A program made the translations under genes and the position numbers. Below are positions 8,555-16,410 of a DNA stretch of 64,000 nt, piece after piece. Source of the stretch: Streptomyces sp. NBC_01775 (lineage in GTDB: Bacteria > Actinomycetota > Actinomycetes > Streptomycetales > Streptomycetaceae); NCBI RefSeq assembly GCF_035917675.1, contig NZ_CP109104.1, positions 8,928,001 to 8,992,000 of the forward strand, given 5' to 3'. A model generated the notes under the pieces. The model saw only the letters and a program-made list of their open reading frames with translations, made no database searches and was not told the DNA's origin. Position 1 is the stretch's first letter, and each line of letters opens with the position of its first letter.

Positions 8555-8587
8555 GTTCCGGCCGGCCCTCGGTCGGCCGGTCTTCGG

Positions 8588-8761
8588 TCAGCCGCGTGAC
8601 GAGATCACGCCCAGCGTGACCAGCCCCAGCACGACCCACGAGAACCACAGCCATCCGCTGCCCCCCAGCGCCGCCGTGTAAGCCGTCACCACCACCAGGG
8701 CCACCACCGTGCCGACGGTCATCGCCTTCGCCGAGGCCGTCATGCGTGTCGTCCCAGGCAT
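8588..8761 (-). CDS. Small membrane protein (57 aa)
   Basis: Reading the minus strand from ATG 8761 (or the adjacent in-frame GTG at 8764, which spaces better from GGGAGGA) gives 57 residues: a short basic N-terminus (MPGTTRMTASAKA), a first membrane helix (VGTVVALVVVTAYTAAL) and a second (WLWFSWVVLGLVTLGVI), ending SSRG. Two clean helices with basic flanks and a ribosome site argue for a real gene rather than a random frame. It is oriented with the CtaG-like gene region. The function is unknown. Confidence 0.55.
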   Translation of the reverse strand: MPGTTRMTASAKAMTVGTVVALVVVTAYTAALGGSGWLWFSWVVLGLVTLGVISSRG

Positions 8762-8964
8762 CACAGCACCACTCTCCTCCCGGCGGCCCTGGGACGCACG
8801 GGGCGCGCACGCACAAGGGCCGCGGCCAGGTTCCCATCGTCACCCGGACGCGGCCCCGCGCGCTACTGCACGACGGCACTACACGACCCTCACGCCGGTT
8901 TCACACCCCTACGCTCCGAAGCCCGCGCGACCCGCCGGCCCGGCACGCCCCGCTCACAGCCCGC

Positions 8965-9924
8965 TCACTGCCCCCGTGCCTGGAGCGAGGCGAGATACGC
9001 GTTGTAGGCGGTCAGCTCCTTGTCGCCGTCCCGGTCCGCCTGGCGGTCCGTGCGGCGGGCCTGCCGCTGCTCGGAGAAATACCACTGGAAGACGAGCGCC
9101 ACCAGCACGATCACCGACGGGATCTCGCTGAACGCCCAGGCGATGCCGCCCGCCGCCGACTGGTCGGACAACGCGCTCACGCCCAGGGAGGCGGGCGGAT
9201 GCGCGTAGGTGCCGACCATCGGCTCCGATCCCATCATCAGCGCGATGCCGAAGAACGCGTGGAACGGCATCCCCGCGAACAGCTCCAGCATCCGCATCAC
9301 ATAGCCGGGGCGATGCGGGCCCGGGTCCACGCCCATGATCGGCCAGAAGAAGACCAGGCCCACCGCGAGGAAGTGCACCATCATCGCGATGTGGCCCGCC
9401 TTGGAGCCCATCAGGAAGTCGAACAGCGGGGTGAAGTACAGCGCGTACAGGCTCGCGATGAACAGCGGAATGGTGAACGCCGGATGCGTGATCACCTTCA
9501 TGTAGCGGCTGTGCAGCAGCGCCACCAGCAGCTCGCGCGGCCCCGCGCGGCCCCCCTGGGAGCGGTTGCCCGACGGCAGCGCCCGCAGCAGCAGCGTCAC
9601 CGGCGCGCCCAGCAGCAGCAGGATCGGCGACAGCATGCTGATCACCATGTGCTGCACCATGTGGACGCTGAACAGGACCATCCCGTAGTCGTTCAGCGCC
9701 GTGCACATCACCAGGGCCACGGTCAGCACACCCACGACGAAGGCGGCCGTGCGGGCGGGCGGCCACGCGTCCCCCCGCCGGCGCAGCCGGACGACGCCCC
9801 ACCCGTAGAGCGCCAGCGCCAGCAGGCATCCCACCAGGAAGAACGGCTCGCCCGAGAACTCCAGCCCGCGCGCGAGCGTGAAGGGCGGCAGATCCATCAT
9901 CGTGCCGTGCCCGTCGTGATCCAT
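8965..9924 (-). CDS. Cytochrome c oxidase assembly factor CtaG-like membrane protein
   Basis: 319 aa with about seven membrane helices. Family features (caa3-type CtaG) are a His-rich start MDHDGHGTMMD, the conserved SVHMVQHMVISMLSPILLLLG segment, PLFDFLMGS, and the late HAFFGIALMMGSEPM. CtaG proteins help insert copper into the CuB centre of haem-copper oxidases; the histidines at the N-terminus and in helix 3 may carry the metal. ATG follows GGGAGAG. A second ATG nine codons later is possible. It is monocistronic, downstream of the murT-gatD terminator. Confidence 0.85.
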   Translation of the reverse strand: MDHDGHGTMMDLPPFTLARGLEFSGEPFFLVGCLLALALYGWGVVRLRRRGDAWPPARTAAFVVGVLTVALVMCTALNDYGMVLFSVHMVQHMVISMLSPILLLLGAPVTLLLRALPSGNRSQGGRAGPRELLVALLHSRYMKVITHPAFTIPLFIASLYALYFTPLFDFLMGSKAGHIAMMVHFLAVGLVFFWPIMGVDPGPHRPGYVMRMLELFAGMPFHAFFGIALMMGSEPMVGTYAHPPASLGVSALSDQSAAGGIAWAFSEIPSVIVLVALVFQWYFSEQRQARRTDRQADRDGDKELTAYNAYLASLQARGQ

Positions 9925-9965
9925 CCGAACTCTCCCGCAACCGACCGATACGCCCGCACCAGACT

Positions 9966-10017
9966 AGAACCGCCCGTGCGGGCCGCCCTCGCCGGGGCGG
10001 CCCGCACGGGCGGTTCT
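9966..10017. terminator. Very long perfect hairpin (23-bp stem) downstream of gatD
   Basis: Arms 9966-9988 and 9995-10017 pair without a mismatch around a 6-nt loop. It lies downstream of the gatD stop and just before the CtaG-like gene start on the same strand, so it should stop murT-gatD transcripts. Confidence 0.85.
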
Positions 10018-10034
10018 CCCCGCGGAATCCCTGT

Positions 10035-10065
10035 GAAACCAGTGGTACGCGAAACCAGTGGTACG
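10035..10065. repeat. Short tandem repeat, 16-bp period
   Basis: GAAACCAGTGGTACG occurs at 10035-10049 and again at 10051-10065. It is noncoding, between the gatD stop and the long hairpin. Confidence 0.7.
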
Positions 10066-10100
10066 GCCGGTAAGCGCCTCCGGCGGGTACCGGCCCCGGA

Positions 10101-10829
10101 TCAGGCGGGCTGCGTCGCCGCGGAGATGCGCTCTTGCCGCAGTGCCTCGTACCACCGGTCGTCGGTCGGCGGCAGCGCGTTCACATCGAGGGACAGCTTG
10201 ATCAGCAGGTCGGCGATCTGCGGATTGCGCGCCAGCACAGGGCCGTGCATGTACGTACCGAAGACGGTGTCGTTGTACGCGCCCTCGGTGCCGTCCCCCG
10301 TCCCGTTGCCCTTGCCCAGCCGCACCCGCGCCAGGGGCCGCGCGGTCGGGCCCAGGTGGGTGACGCCCTGGTGGTTCTCGAACCCGGTCAGCTGCGGCAG
10401 CCGCAGGTTCTCGTCCATGTCGGCCAGCACGTCGCCCACGCACCGCTCGGCCTCGCCCCGGGTGCTGGTCACATCCAGCAGCCCCAGGCCCATGGAGCGT
10501 TCGCCCAGGTCGTTGACGAACTCGTGCCCCAGGATCTGGTAGCCCGCGCACACCGAGAAGACGATCGCGCCGTTGGACACGGCCCGGTTCAGCCCGCCGT
10601 CGCGCAGCAGCCGCTCGGCCGCCAGCCGCTGCGGCCTGTCCTCGCCGCCGCCGATCAGATAGATGTCGCCGGACGTGGGGATCGGCTGGTCCGAGCGGAC
10701 GTCGACGCGCTGGACATCCAGCCCGCGCTGCTGCGCGCGCCGCTCCACCACGAGCGCGTTGCCCTGGTCGCCGTACGTGCTCAGCAGGTCGGGGTAGATC
10801 CACACCAGACGCAGACTCGTGTCACTCAT
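10101..10829 (-). CDS. gatD: Lipid II isoglutaminyl synthase, glutaminase subunit GatD
   Basis: 242 aa. Class I glutamine amidotransferase related to CobB/CobQ. The nucleophile Cys94 is in FSVCAGYQ and the histidine His195 is in TYMHGP; YLIGGGEDRPQ is the oxyanion region. GatD hydrolyses glutamine and passes ammonia to MurT, which amidates the D-Glu of lipid II. The ATG at 10829 follows AAGGAG. It lies 68 bp downstream of murT, the usual partner order. The gap carries a tandem 16-bp duplication. The start MSDTSLRLVW is typical of actinobacterial GatD. Confidence 0.93.
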   Translation of the reverse strand: MSDTSLRLVWIYPDLLSTYGDQGNALVVERRAQQRGLDVQRVDVRSDQPIPTSGDIYLIGGGEDRPQRLAAERLLRDGGLNRAVSNGAIVFSVCAGYQILGHEFVNDLGERSMGLGLLDVTSTRGEAERCVGDVLADMDENLRLPQLTGFENHQGVTHLGPTARPLARVRLGKGNGTGDGTEGAYNDTVFGTYMHGPVLARNPQIADLLIKLSLDVNALPPTDDRWYEALRQERISAATQPA

Positions 10830-10851
10830 GCCGCCAGCTCCTTGAGCGGAT

Positions 10852-10883
10852 CGATGGTTCGGAAGACCGATGGTTCGGAAGAG
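10852..10883. repeat. Exact tandem 16-bp duplication between murT and gatD
   Basis: CGATGGTTCGGAAGA is repeated head to tail at 10852 and 10868, differing only at the last base. It lengthens the murT-gatD spacer and probably arose by slippage. Confidence 0.75.
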
Positions 10884-10897
10884 GGGACAGCCTCGGC

Positions 10898-12136
10898 TCA
10901 GTTGCCGACGGCACGGCGCAGGTCCTGGAACGCGGTGTAGTTGGCGATCGTCTCGATGCGTCCCGGAGGGCACCTGCGCACCGCGTCCTGGGCGTTCTCG
11001 CACACCTGGAACTCGACACCCGCTACCTCCAGCCGCACTGCCAGATCCAGCTTCCGGTCACCGATCACACAGATCGGGTGCCCGGCCAGCCGGCCGTAGT
11101 CGACATCCCACAGCCACGAGGTGTCGGTGCCGTCCGCGCCCCGCGCGTTCACCGAAAGGATCACCGGCGTCGGGGGCGGGTCGATCAGCGAGAACGTCTC
11201 CAGCCACCCGGCCGGGTTCTTCGCCAGCAGCAGCCTCATGTCGCGGCCCTGGAACTGCACCACGTCATAGCGCCCGGCCACAGCCTTGACCGCGTACATC
11301 CGCTCCAGCGCGGTCTGCGGCGGCACCCCGAAGGCCGCGGCGACCGCCGCCGAGGTCGCGGCGTTCGCCTTGTTGGCCCGCCCGGGGAGCTGGAGGTGGA
11401 TGGGCCAGGCGGAGCCGTGCGGGTCCAGCACGTGGTCGCCGGACAGTGCCCAACTGGGGGTCGGGCGGCGGAAGCCGCACTCCCCGCAGAACCAGTCGTC
11501 GCCGGGCCGCTGCATGACGCCGCCGCACGCGGGGCAGGACCAGGCGTCGTCCTTCCACTCCTGGCCCGCGGCCACCCACACCACGTTCGGTGAGGAGGAG
11601 GACGCCCACACCACGAGCGGGTCGTCGGCGTTGGCCACGATCACGGCCTTCTGCCCCGAGAGGCCCTCGCGCCATCTCTCGGCCAGCATGCGCGTCTCCG
11701 CGGCACGGTCGAGCTGGTCACGGGAGAGGTTCAGCAGCGCTATGGCCTTCGGCGTCACATCCCTGGCGACACCGGCCAGGTATTTCTCGTCGACCTCGAT
11801 CACGCCGTAGCGCGCGTCCGAGCCGCCGGCGAGCGCGGAGGTGATACCGGCGGGCATGTTGGCGCCCAGCGCGTTGGAGACCACCTCGCCGTTGGCCCGC
11901 AGCGCCTCGGCGATCAGCCGCGTCGTCGTCGTCTTGCCGTTGGTCGCGGATACCAGGACCACGTCCAGATGCTGGGCCAGCCTCTGCAGCAGGTCGGGGT
12001 CGAGTCTTAGTGCTACCTTGCCGCCGATCACCGACCCGCTGCCGCGGCCCGCCGCCCGCGACACCGCCGCGGCAGCCCTGCCCGCCGTCACGGCCAGCTT
12101 GGACCGCGGCGACAGCGGCTCCGTGTTGCCTGCCAT
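10898..12136 (-). CDS. murT: Lipid II isoglutaminyl synthase, Mur-ligase subunit MurT
   Basis: 412 aa. The ATP-binding Mur ligase motif is SATNGKTTTTR (Lys68). A four-cysteine zinc ribbon inserted in the central domain (Cys201, Cys204, Cys217, Cys220) is diagnostic of MurT rather than MurE or FolC. The C-terminal MurT domain includes SVNARGADGTDTSWLWDVDY and GDRKLDLAVRL. It activates the alpha-carboxylate of D-iGlu in lipid II for amidation with ammonia from GatD. It is essential in many Gram-positive bacteria. ATG follows AGGAGG. First gene of the murT-gatD unit, divergent from def. Confidence 0.95.
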   Translation of the reverse strand: MAGNTEPLSPRSKLAVTAGRAAAAVSRAAGRGSGSVIGGKVALRLDPDLLQRLAQHLDVVLVSATNGKTTTTRLIAEALRANGEVVSNALGANMPAGITSALAGGSDARYGVIEVDEKYLAGVARDVTPKAIALLNLSRDQLDRAAETRMLAERWREGLSGQKAVIVANADDPLVVWASSSSPNVVWVAAGQEWKDDAWSCPACGGVMQRPGDDWFCGECGFRRPTPSWALSGDHVLDPHGSAWPIHLQLPGRANKANAATSAAVAAAFGVPPQTALERMYAVKAVAGRYDVVQFQGRDMRLLLAKNPAGWLETFSLIDPPPTPVILSVNARGADGTDTSWLWDVDYGRLAGHPICVIGDRKLDLAVRLEVAGVEFQVCENAQDAVRRCPPGRIETIANYTAFQDLRRAVGN

Positions 12137-12255
12137 CGTGTCTGAACCTCCTTGCCCCTCGCGTAGAAGAGAAGCCTACCGAGATCGCGCGCCGGCCCCG
12201 ACCGCGCCACCCCTGGGAAGATCATCGACGTGGACGCGCGCGTAGGCTTACGCCC

Positions 12256-12834
12256 ATGCGACGCGGCCCCATTCCCGGCGGAACCGGCGCCGTACACCCT
12301 CTCCGGACGTACGGCGACCCGGCCTTGCACGCGCCCAGCCGCGAGGTCACCCCCGCCGACCGGCCGCTGGCCGGCCTGGTCGAGGACCTGTTCGCGACGA
12401 TGTACGCGGCGCGCGGGGTCGGCCTGGCCGCGTGCCAGATCGGCGTGCCGCTGCGGCTGTTCGTCTACGACTGCCCCGACGACGAGGACCACCGCCACCG
12501 CGGCCACGTCATCAACCCGCGCCTGGTGAGCACCGATGGCGTCACCGTCCGCGGCCCCGAGGGCTGTCTGTCCCTGCCGGGCCTGGAGGCCCCCACCCCG
12601 CGCGCGGACCTGGCCGTCATCGAGGGCGAGGACCTGCACGGTGCCCCGGTGCGGGTCGAGGGCAGCGGCTTCTTCGCCCGCTGTCTCCAGCACGAGTACG
12701 ACCATCTCGACGGCGGTCTCTACACCGACAGGCTCACCGGACTGCGCCGTCGGCGCACCCTGCGGGCCGTGCGCCGCGCGGAGTGGTCGCGCCCCCTCCC
12801 GGCGGAGGCCCGGACCCGCCCGCCGGAGGGCTGA
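12256..12834 (+). CDS. def: Peptide deformylase
   Basis: 192 aa from the ATG at 12256. All three deformylase motifs are present: GVGLAACQIG (motif I), EGCLSLPG with metal ligand Cys104 (motif II), and QHEYDHLDG with metal ligands His146 and His150 and catalytic Glu147 (motif III). It removes formyl groups from nascent N-terminal methionines. A C-terminal Arg-rich extension (TGLRRRRTLRAVRRAEW) follows the catalytic core. No ribosome site is obvious at this start; longer in-frame starts run into the divergent murT gene. Streptomycetes usually carry several def paralogues, so this may be a secondary copy. Confidence 0.92.
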   Translation: MRRGPIPGGTGAVHPLRTYGDPALHAPSREVTPADRPLAGLVEDLFATMYAARGVGLAACQIGVPLRLFVYDCPDDEDHRHRGHVINPRLVSTDGVTVRGPEGCLSLPGLEAPTPRADLAVIEGEDLHGAPVRVEGSGFFARCLQHEYDHLDGGLYTDRLTGLRRRRTLRAVRRAEWSRPLPAEARTRPPEG

Positions 12835-12865
12835 GGCGCTCAGGTCCCGTCGGAAGGCCGAGCAT

Positions 12866-13510
12866 TCAGAATCCGGGGCCGCCCACCCGGTCGCCCGCCG
12901 CCGCCAGCCTGCCCCACAGCAGGTCGGCCAGGTGGCGCACCAACTGCTTGCGGTCACAGGGCTGTTCGCGCAGCCACCAGTCCCCGGCGGCGTGCATCAT
13001 GCCGACGATGCCGTGCCCCCACACCCGGGCCAGCTCCTCGCCCTCGGGGCCCAGGTCCAGCCGCTCGGCGATCACCTTGGCCAGTTCCTCGCCCAGCCGC
13101 CGCAGCAGCGGTGCCGTGTGCTGCCCGGCGGCGAAGCCCCGCTCGCTGCCGGGGGACTCCTCGGCCGGATGCATCAGGAACCGGTAGACCTGCGGGCGGG
13201 CCTCGATCGCCGCCAGATAGGTCTCCAGCGTCGCCTCGACCCGCTCGCGCCGGTCCCTGGGCGCGTCCAGCGCGGCGCGCAGCGCGTCCAGGAGCCCGTC
13301 GGTGTGCCGTACGGCGAGCGCGCGGTAGAGCCCGCCCTTGTCGCCGAAGTGCCGGTAGAGGATGGGCTTGGTGATGCCCGCCTCGGCGGCGATCGCGTTC
13401 ATCGAGGCGCCGGGCCCCTCCCGCAGGACGACCCTGTCCGCGGCCTCCAGCAGCTCCCCGCGCCGTCGTTCGGCGGCGTGCTGCCGCTCGTCCTCCCGCG
13501 TGTTCTCCAT
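12866..13510 (-). CDS. TetR/AcrR family regulator divergent from an acyl-CoA dehydrogenase
   Basis: 214 aa from the ATG at 13510, chosen for its GGGGAGAG site; an upstream ATG at 13555 lacks one. The HTH is at about residues 14-60 (RRRGELLEAADRVVLREG, then MNAIAAEAGITKPILYRHFGDK). The divergent acyl-CoA dehydrogenase gene and TTAC/GTAA palindromes in the gap suggest a fatty-acid-degradation repressor of the FadR/KstR/PsrA type with acyl-CoA as ligand. That is inference from context. Confidence 0.85.
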   Translation of the reverse strand: MENTREDERQHAAERRRGELLEAADRVVLREGPGASMNAIAAEAGITKPILYRHFGDKGGLYRALAVRHTDGLLDALRAALDAPRDRRERVEATLETYLAAIEARPQVYRFLMHPAEESPGSERGFAAGQHTAPLLRRLGEELAKVIAERLDLGPEGEELARVWGHGIVGMMHAAGDWWLREQPCDRKQLVRHLADLLWGRLAAAGDRVGGPGF

Positions 13511-13555
13511 CGTGCGTCTCTCCCCGCCCTGAACGTGCCAGCTCCCCCCGAGCAA

Positions 13556-13660
13556 CGTAACAACGTAACACTGCCACGTGCGCAGACGCGGCGGCGAAGG
13601 GGAGTTGACAGCCGCTACTCACGGGTAACAGACTGAGGATTACCGATGGTAACGAGTTAC
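13556..13660. promoter_or_regulatory. Operator region with TTAC/GTAA palindromes
   Basis: A doublet AACGTAACAACGTAAC sits at about 13554-13569. TTACC-GAT-GGTAA (13640-13652) overlaps GTAAC-GA-GTTAC (13649-13660), with another GGTAAC at 13624. These lie between the divergent TetR and acyl-CoA dehydrogenase starts and are the best candidates for the TetR binding sites. Confidence 0.55.
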
Positions 13661-13684
13661 TCAGACTGGCGGAGGACCCCGACG

Positions 13685-14947
13685 ATGGCCGACACCGAGT
13701 TCGCGCTGGACCTGAACGACGACCAGAAGGAAGTCCGGGACTGGGTACATGGATTCGCCGCCGACGTGATCCGCCCCGCCGCCGCCGAATGGGACGAGCG
13801 CGAGGAAACCCCCTGGCCGATCATCCAGGAGGCCGCCAAGATCGGCCTGTACTCCCTCGACTTCTACGCCCAGCAGTACTTCGACCCCACCGGCCTCGGC
13901 ATTCCCATGACCATGGAAGAGCTGTTCTGGGGAGACGCGGGCATCGCCTTGTCCATCGTCGGCACCGGACTGGCCGCTGTGGGGGTCCTCGCCAACGGCA
14001 CCGAGGAACAGATCGGCACCTGGGTCCCGCAGATGTACGGCGACGCCGCCGACGTGAAGCTCGCCGCCTTCTGCAGTTCCGAACCGGACGCCGGCTCGGA
14101 CGTGTCCTCCATGCGCACCCGCGCCGTCTACGACGAGGCCAAGGACGAGTGGGTCCTCAACGGCACCAAGACCTGGGCCACCAACGGGGGCATCGCGAAC
14201 GTCCATGTCGTCGTCGCCAGCGTGGACCCCGAACTGGGCTCCAAGGGCCACGCCTCCTTCATCGTCCCTCCGGGCACCCCGGGCCTCTCGCAGGGCCAGA
14301 AGTTCAAGAAGCACGGCATCCGCGCCTCCCACACCGCCGAGGTCGTCCTCGAAGACGTCCGTGTCCCCGGATCCTGCCTGCTCGGCGGAAAGGACAAGCT
14401 CGATGAGCGCCTCGCCCGCGCCAGGGAGCGCGCGAAGAAGGGCGCGGAGGTGGGGGTTCCCCCGGCCGGAGGCTGGGGGAGGGTGAAGAACGCCGCCATG
14501 GCCACCTTCGAAGCCTCCCGCCCCGCCGTCGGCGCCATGGCCGTCGGCACCGCGCGCGCCGCCTACGAGGTAGCCCTCGACTACGCCAAGACCCGCACCC
14601 AGTTCGGCCGCCCCATCATCGACAACCAGGGCATCGCCTTCCAACTGGCCGACATGCGCACCCAGATCGACGCCGCCCGCCTTCTGGTGTGGCGCGCCTC
14701 CTGGATGGGCGTCACCGGCAAGCCCTTCGAGTCGGCCGAGGGCTCCATGTCCAAGCTCTTCGCCAGCGAGACCGCCAAGACGGTCACGGCCCAGGCCATC
14801 CAGATCCTCGGCGGCAACGGTTACACCCGCGAATACCCCGTCGAGCGCATGCACCGCGACGCCGCGATTTATTCGATCTTCGAAGGGACCAGCGAGATCC
14901 AGCGCCTGGTCATCTCCCGCACCATCTCGGGCATGCCTGTCCGGTGA
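13685..14947 (+). CDS. Acyl-CoA dehydrogenase
   Basis: 420 aa from the ATG at 13685, preceded by GGAGG. Family features: FCSSEPDAGSDVSS (FAD and substrate), KTWATNGGIA, KTRTQFGRPI, the ILGGNGYTREYPVERMHRDA signature and the catalytic glutamate in YSIFEGTSEIQR (about Glu400). It oxidises acyl-CoA to enoyl-CoA, passing electrons to ETF. Odd feature: between the RARERAKKG and KNAAMATFEASRP segments lies an in-frame GC palindrome (14448-14487) that encodes about 13 residues (AEVGVPPAGGWGR) not expected in the family. It looks like an inserted repeat element tolerated in a surface loop. Confidence 0.93.
   Translation: MADTEFALDLNDDQKEVRDWVHGFAADVIRPAAAEWDEREETPWPIIQEAAKIGLYSLDFYAQQYFDPTGLGIPMTMEELFWGDAGIALSIVGTGLAAVGVLANGTEEQIGTWVPQMYGDAADVKLAAFCSSEPDAGSDVSSMRTRAVYDEAKDEWVLNGTKTWATNGGIANVHVVVASVDPELGSKGHASFIVPPGTPGLSQGQKFKKHGIRASHTAEVVLEDVRVPGSCLLGGKDKLDERLARARERAKKGAEVGVPPAGGWGRVKNAAMATFEASRPAVGAMAVGTARAAYEVALDYAKTRTQFGRPIIDNQGIAFQLADMRTQIDAARLLVWRASWMGVTGKPFESAEGSMSKLFASETAKTVTAQAIQILGGNGYTREYPVERMHRDAAIYSIFEGTSEIQRLVISRTISGMPVR
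14448..14487. repeat. GC-rich palindromic repeat inserted in frame in a coding sequence
   Basis: The stem TCCCCCGGCC (14458-14467), loop GGA and GGCTGGGGGA (14471-14480) are flanked by GGTGGGGG and GGG. Its design matches the GGGGGC-type palindromes inside the MITE-like element at 19.5-19.8 kb. Confidence 0.7.
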
Positions 14948-14950
14948 CCC

Positions 14951-15010
14951 CGCGTGGGGGCCTCGGCCCAGGGCCCCACGCGCATGTGCCCAGAGCCCCA
15001 CGCGCATGTG
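14951..15010. terminator. Hairpin plus direct repeats between convergent genes
   Basis: CGCGTGGGG (14951-14959) pairs with CCCCACGCG (14974-14982), with inner pairs. GCCCCACGCGCATGTG is repeated at 14973-14988 and 14995-15010. It separates the convergent acyl-CoA dehydrogenase and B3/4 genes and can terminate both. Confidence 0.65.
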
Positions 15011-15030
15011 GGGCCCCGTCGGGCCGGGGC

Positions 15031-15735
15031 TCACCCGCCGAAGCGGGGCTCCGCCTCGCTCAGCACCGTCGACGCCGAGAGTGTGCCGGCGCCCCAGTGG
15101 GCCTCCAGCGCCCCGCCGAGTTCGGCCACCAGCCGCGCCACGTCGTCGTGCGCGGACTCGTGCAGCGCCTCCGCGACGATCAGCACCTCCGCCGTGGAGT
15201 CCCGTACGGCCGAATACCCGCTCTGCCGGTTCGTCCAGCGCCGCGCGTGTGCCCGTTGCGCGGTGTCCGAGAAGATCACCTCCCCGGGCTCGGGTGACTC
15301 CTCCGCGCCGGAGAACGTCTCGTACACCTCCTCGCCCCTCGCGTACCCCACCCGGAGGTCCCCGGTGATCCGCGACAGGTCGAACACGCCCACCGGGACG
15401 GCGAACGCCAGCGACGCCGCGTTGCACAGGTCGATCAGCGGGTGGATCCGCGGCAGCGCCCCCTCCTTGCGGAAGCGGCGCAGCAGCGACTCGGCGGCGC
15501 ACCGGTACTGCGTCGGCTTGAGCCCCATCGATGTGAACGCCCGCCGCCACGCCTGGATCTGCGGCAGCCCGCTCTCCTGCCCGCCGGCCCCGGCCAGCCG
15601 CTCGTGCGCCTGCTCGCTCAGCTCGGCGACGGCACCGTCGACAGACGCCTGGGGTGTGATGCCCCGGGCGAAGAGGACTCCGGGAACCAGCCCGGGAAAG
15701 TCCTGCCACAACTGCTTGGAATGCTGAAAGTACAC
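15031..15735 (-). CDS. B3/B4 (phenylalanyl-tRNA synthetase beta-like) domain protein
   Basis: 234 aa from a GTG at 15735, 11 nt after the lysE stop. The segment FTSMGLKPTQYRCAAESLLRRF followed by PLIDLCNAASLAFAVPVGVFDL is the hallmark of stand-alone B3/4 domain proteins. In PheRS the domain hydrolyses mischarged tRNA; the free-standing proteins are suspected to act in aminoacyl-tRNA editing or amino-acid quality control, but this is not established. Its tight coupling to a LysE exporter and a divergent MocR regulator suggests a role in handling excess or non-standard amino acids. The start is a best guess; the ribosome site is weak. Confidence 0.75.
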   Translation of the reverse strand: MYFQHSKQLWQDFPGLVPGVLFARGITPQASVDGAVAELSEQAHERLAGAGGQESGLPQIQAWRRAFTSMGLKPTQYRCAAESLLRRFRKEGALPRIHPLIDLCNAASLAFAVPVGVFDLSRITGDLRVGYARGEEVYETFSGAEESPEPGEVIFSDTAQRAHARRWTNRQSGYSAVRDSTAEVLIVAEALHESAHDDVARLVAELGGALEAHWGAGTLSASTVLSEAEPRFGG

Positions 15736-15746
15736 GGTGATTCCGA

Positions 15747-16382
15747 TCAGAAGAACGCGAGTCGGGCGCCGAGCGCGACGAACGCGCCGGCGAAGAGGCG
15801 GCGCATCCACGTCAGCACCCGGGGGCGGGAGACGACATGGGTGCGCACGGCGGCGGCCGACGTCCCGTAGCCGACGAAGACCACGAACGTCACGAGCATG
15901 AACACGCCGCTCAACTCCGCCATCCGCCACATCGGGTGGGGATCGTCGTCCCGCACGAACTGCGGCAAGAAGGCGAGGAAGAAGAGAGTCACCTTCGGAT
16001 TGAGCACGTTGACCAGCACAGCGGATACGACGACCCGCAGCGCGGTACGAGGAGCCGCCGCAGGCTGAGTACCCGTGGCGCCCGCGCCGTCGTCCTGGTC
16101 CGGCACTGTCAGCGCGCCCTTGTCCCGCAGCGTGCTGAGGGCCATCCACAGCAGATACACCACCCCCAGACACTTGAGCACCTCGAATGCCAGTGCGCTG
16201 GTGTGCAGCAGCGCGGCCAGCCCCGTGAACGCCGCCAGCGTGTGCGGAAGGATGGCCAGCGTGCAGCCCGCAGCCGCGACCACACCCGCCCGCGCGCCGC
16301 GCGAGAGTCCGGTGGCAACGGTGAAGAGCACCCCGCTGCCCGGCATCAGCGTGACGACGAGCGAGGTCAGCAGAAACTCCAT
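15747..16382 (-). CDS. LysE/RhtB family amino-acid exporter
   Basis: 211 aa from the ATG at 16382 with GGGAGGG upstream. The N-terminal LysE motif is MPGSGVLFTVATGLSRGARAG, and there are six hydrophobic segments. The central loop (DQDDGAGATGTQPAAAP) is hydrophilic. NPKVTLFFLAFLPQF is the conserved helix IV segment. The family exports amino acids or their derivatives across the cytoplasmic membrane. It starts a two-gene unit with the B3/4 gene and is divergent from a MocR gene only 28 bp away, which is likely its regulator. Confidence 0.88.
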   Translation of the reverse strand: MEFLLTSLVVTLMPGSGVLFTVATGLSRGARAGVVAAAGCTLAILPHTLAAFTGLAALLHTSALAFEVLKCLGVVYLLWMALSTLRDKGALTVPDQDDGAGATGTQPAAAPRTALRVVVSAVLVNVLNPKVTLFFLAFLPQFVRDDDPHPMWRMAELSGVFMLVTFVVFVGYGTSAAAVRTHVVSRPRVLTWMRRLFAGAFVALGARLAFF

Positions 16383-16410
16383 GCCTTGACCCTCCCGCCA
16401 CAATGGGCCC

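Noticed and set aside
10035..10883. Short direct repeats that could suggest a CRISPR array
   Set aside because: Only two copies each, no unique spacers of constant length, and no cas genes in the window.
13661..15709. A 682-aa minus-strand frame through the acyl-CoA dehydrogenase
   Set aside because: Antisense to a gene with clear family signatures; composition typical of a third-frame shadow.
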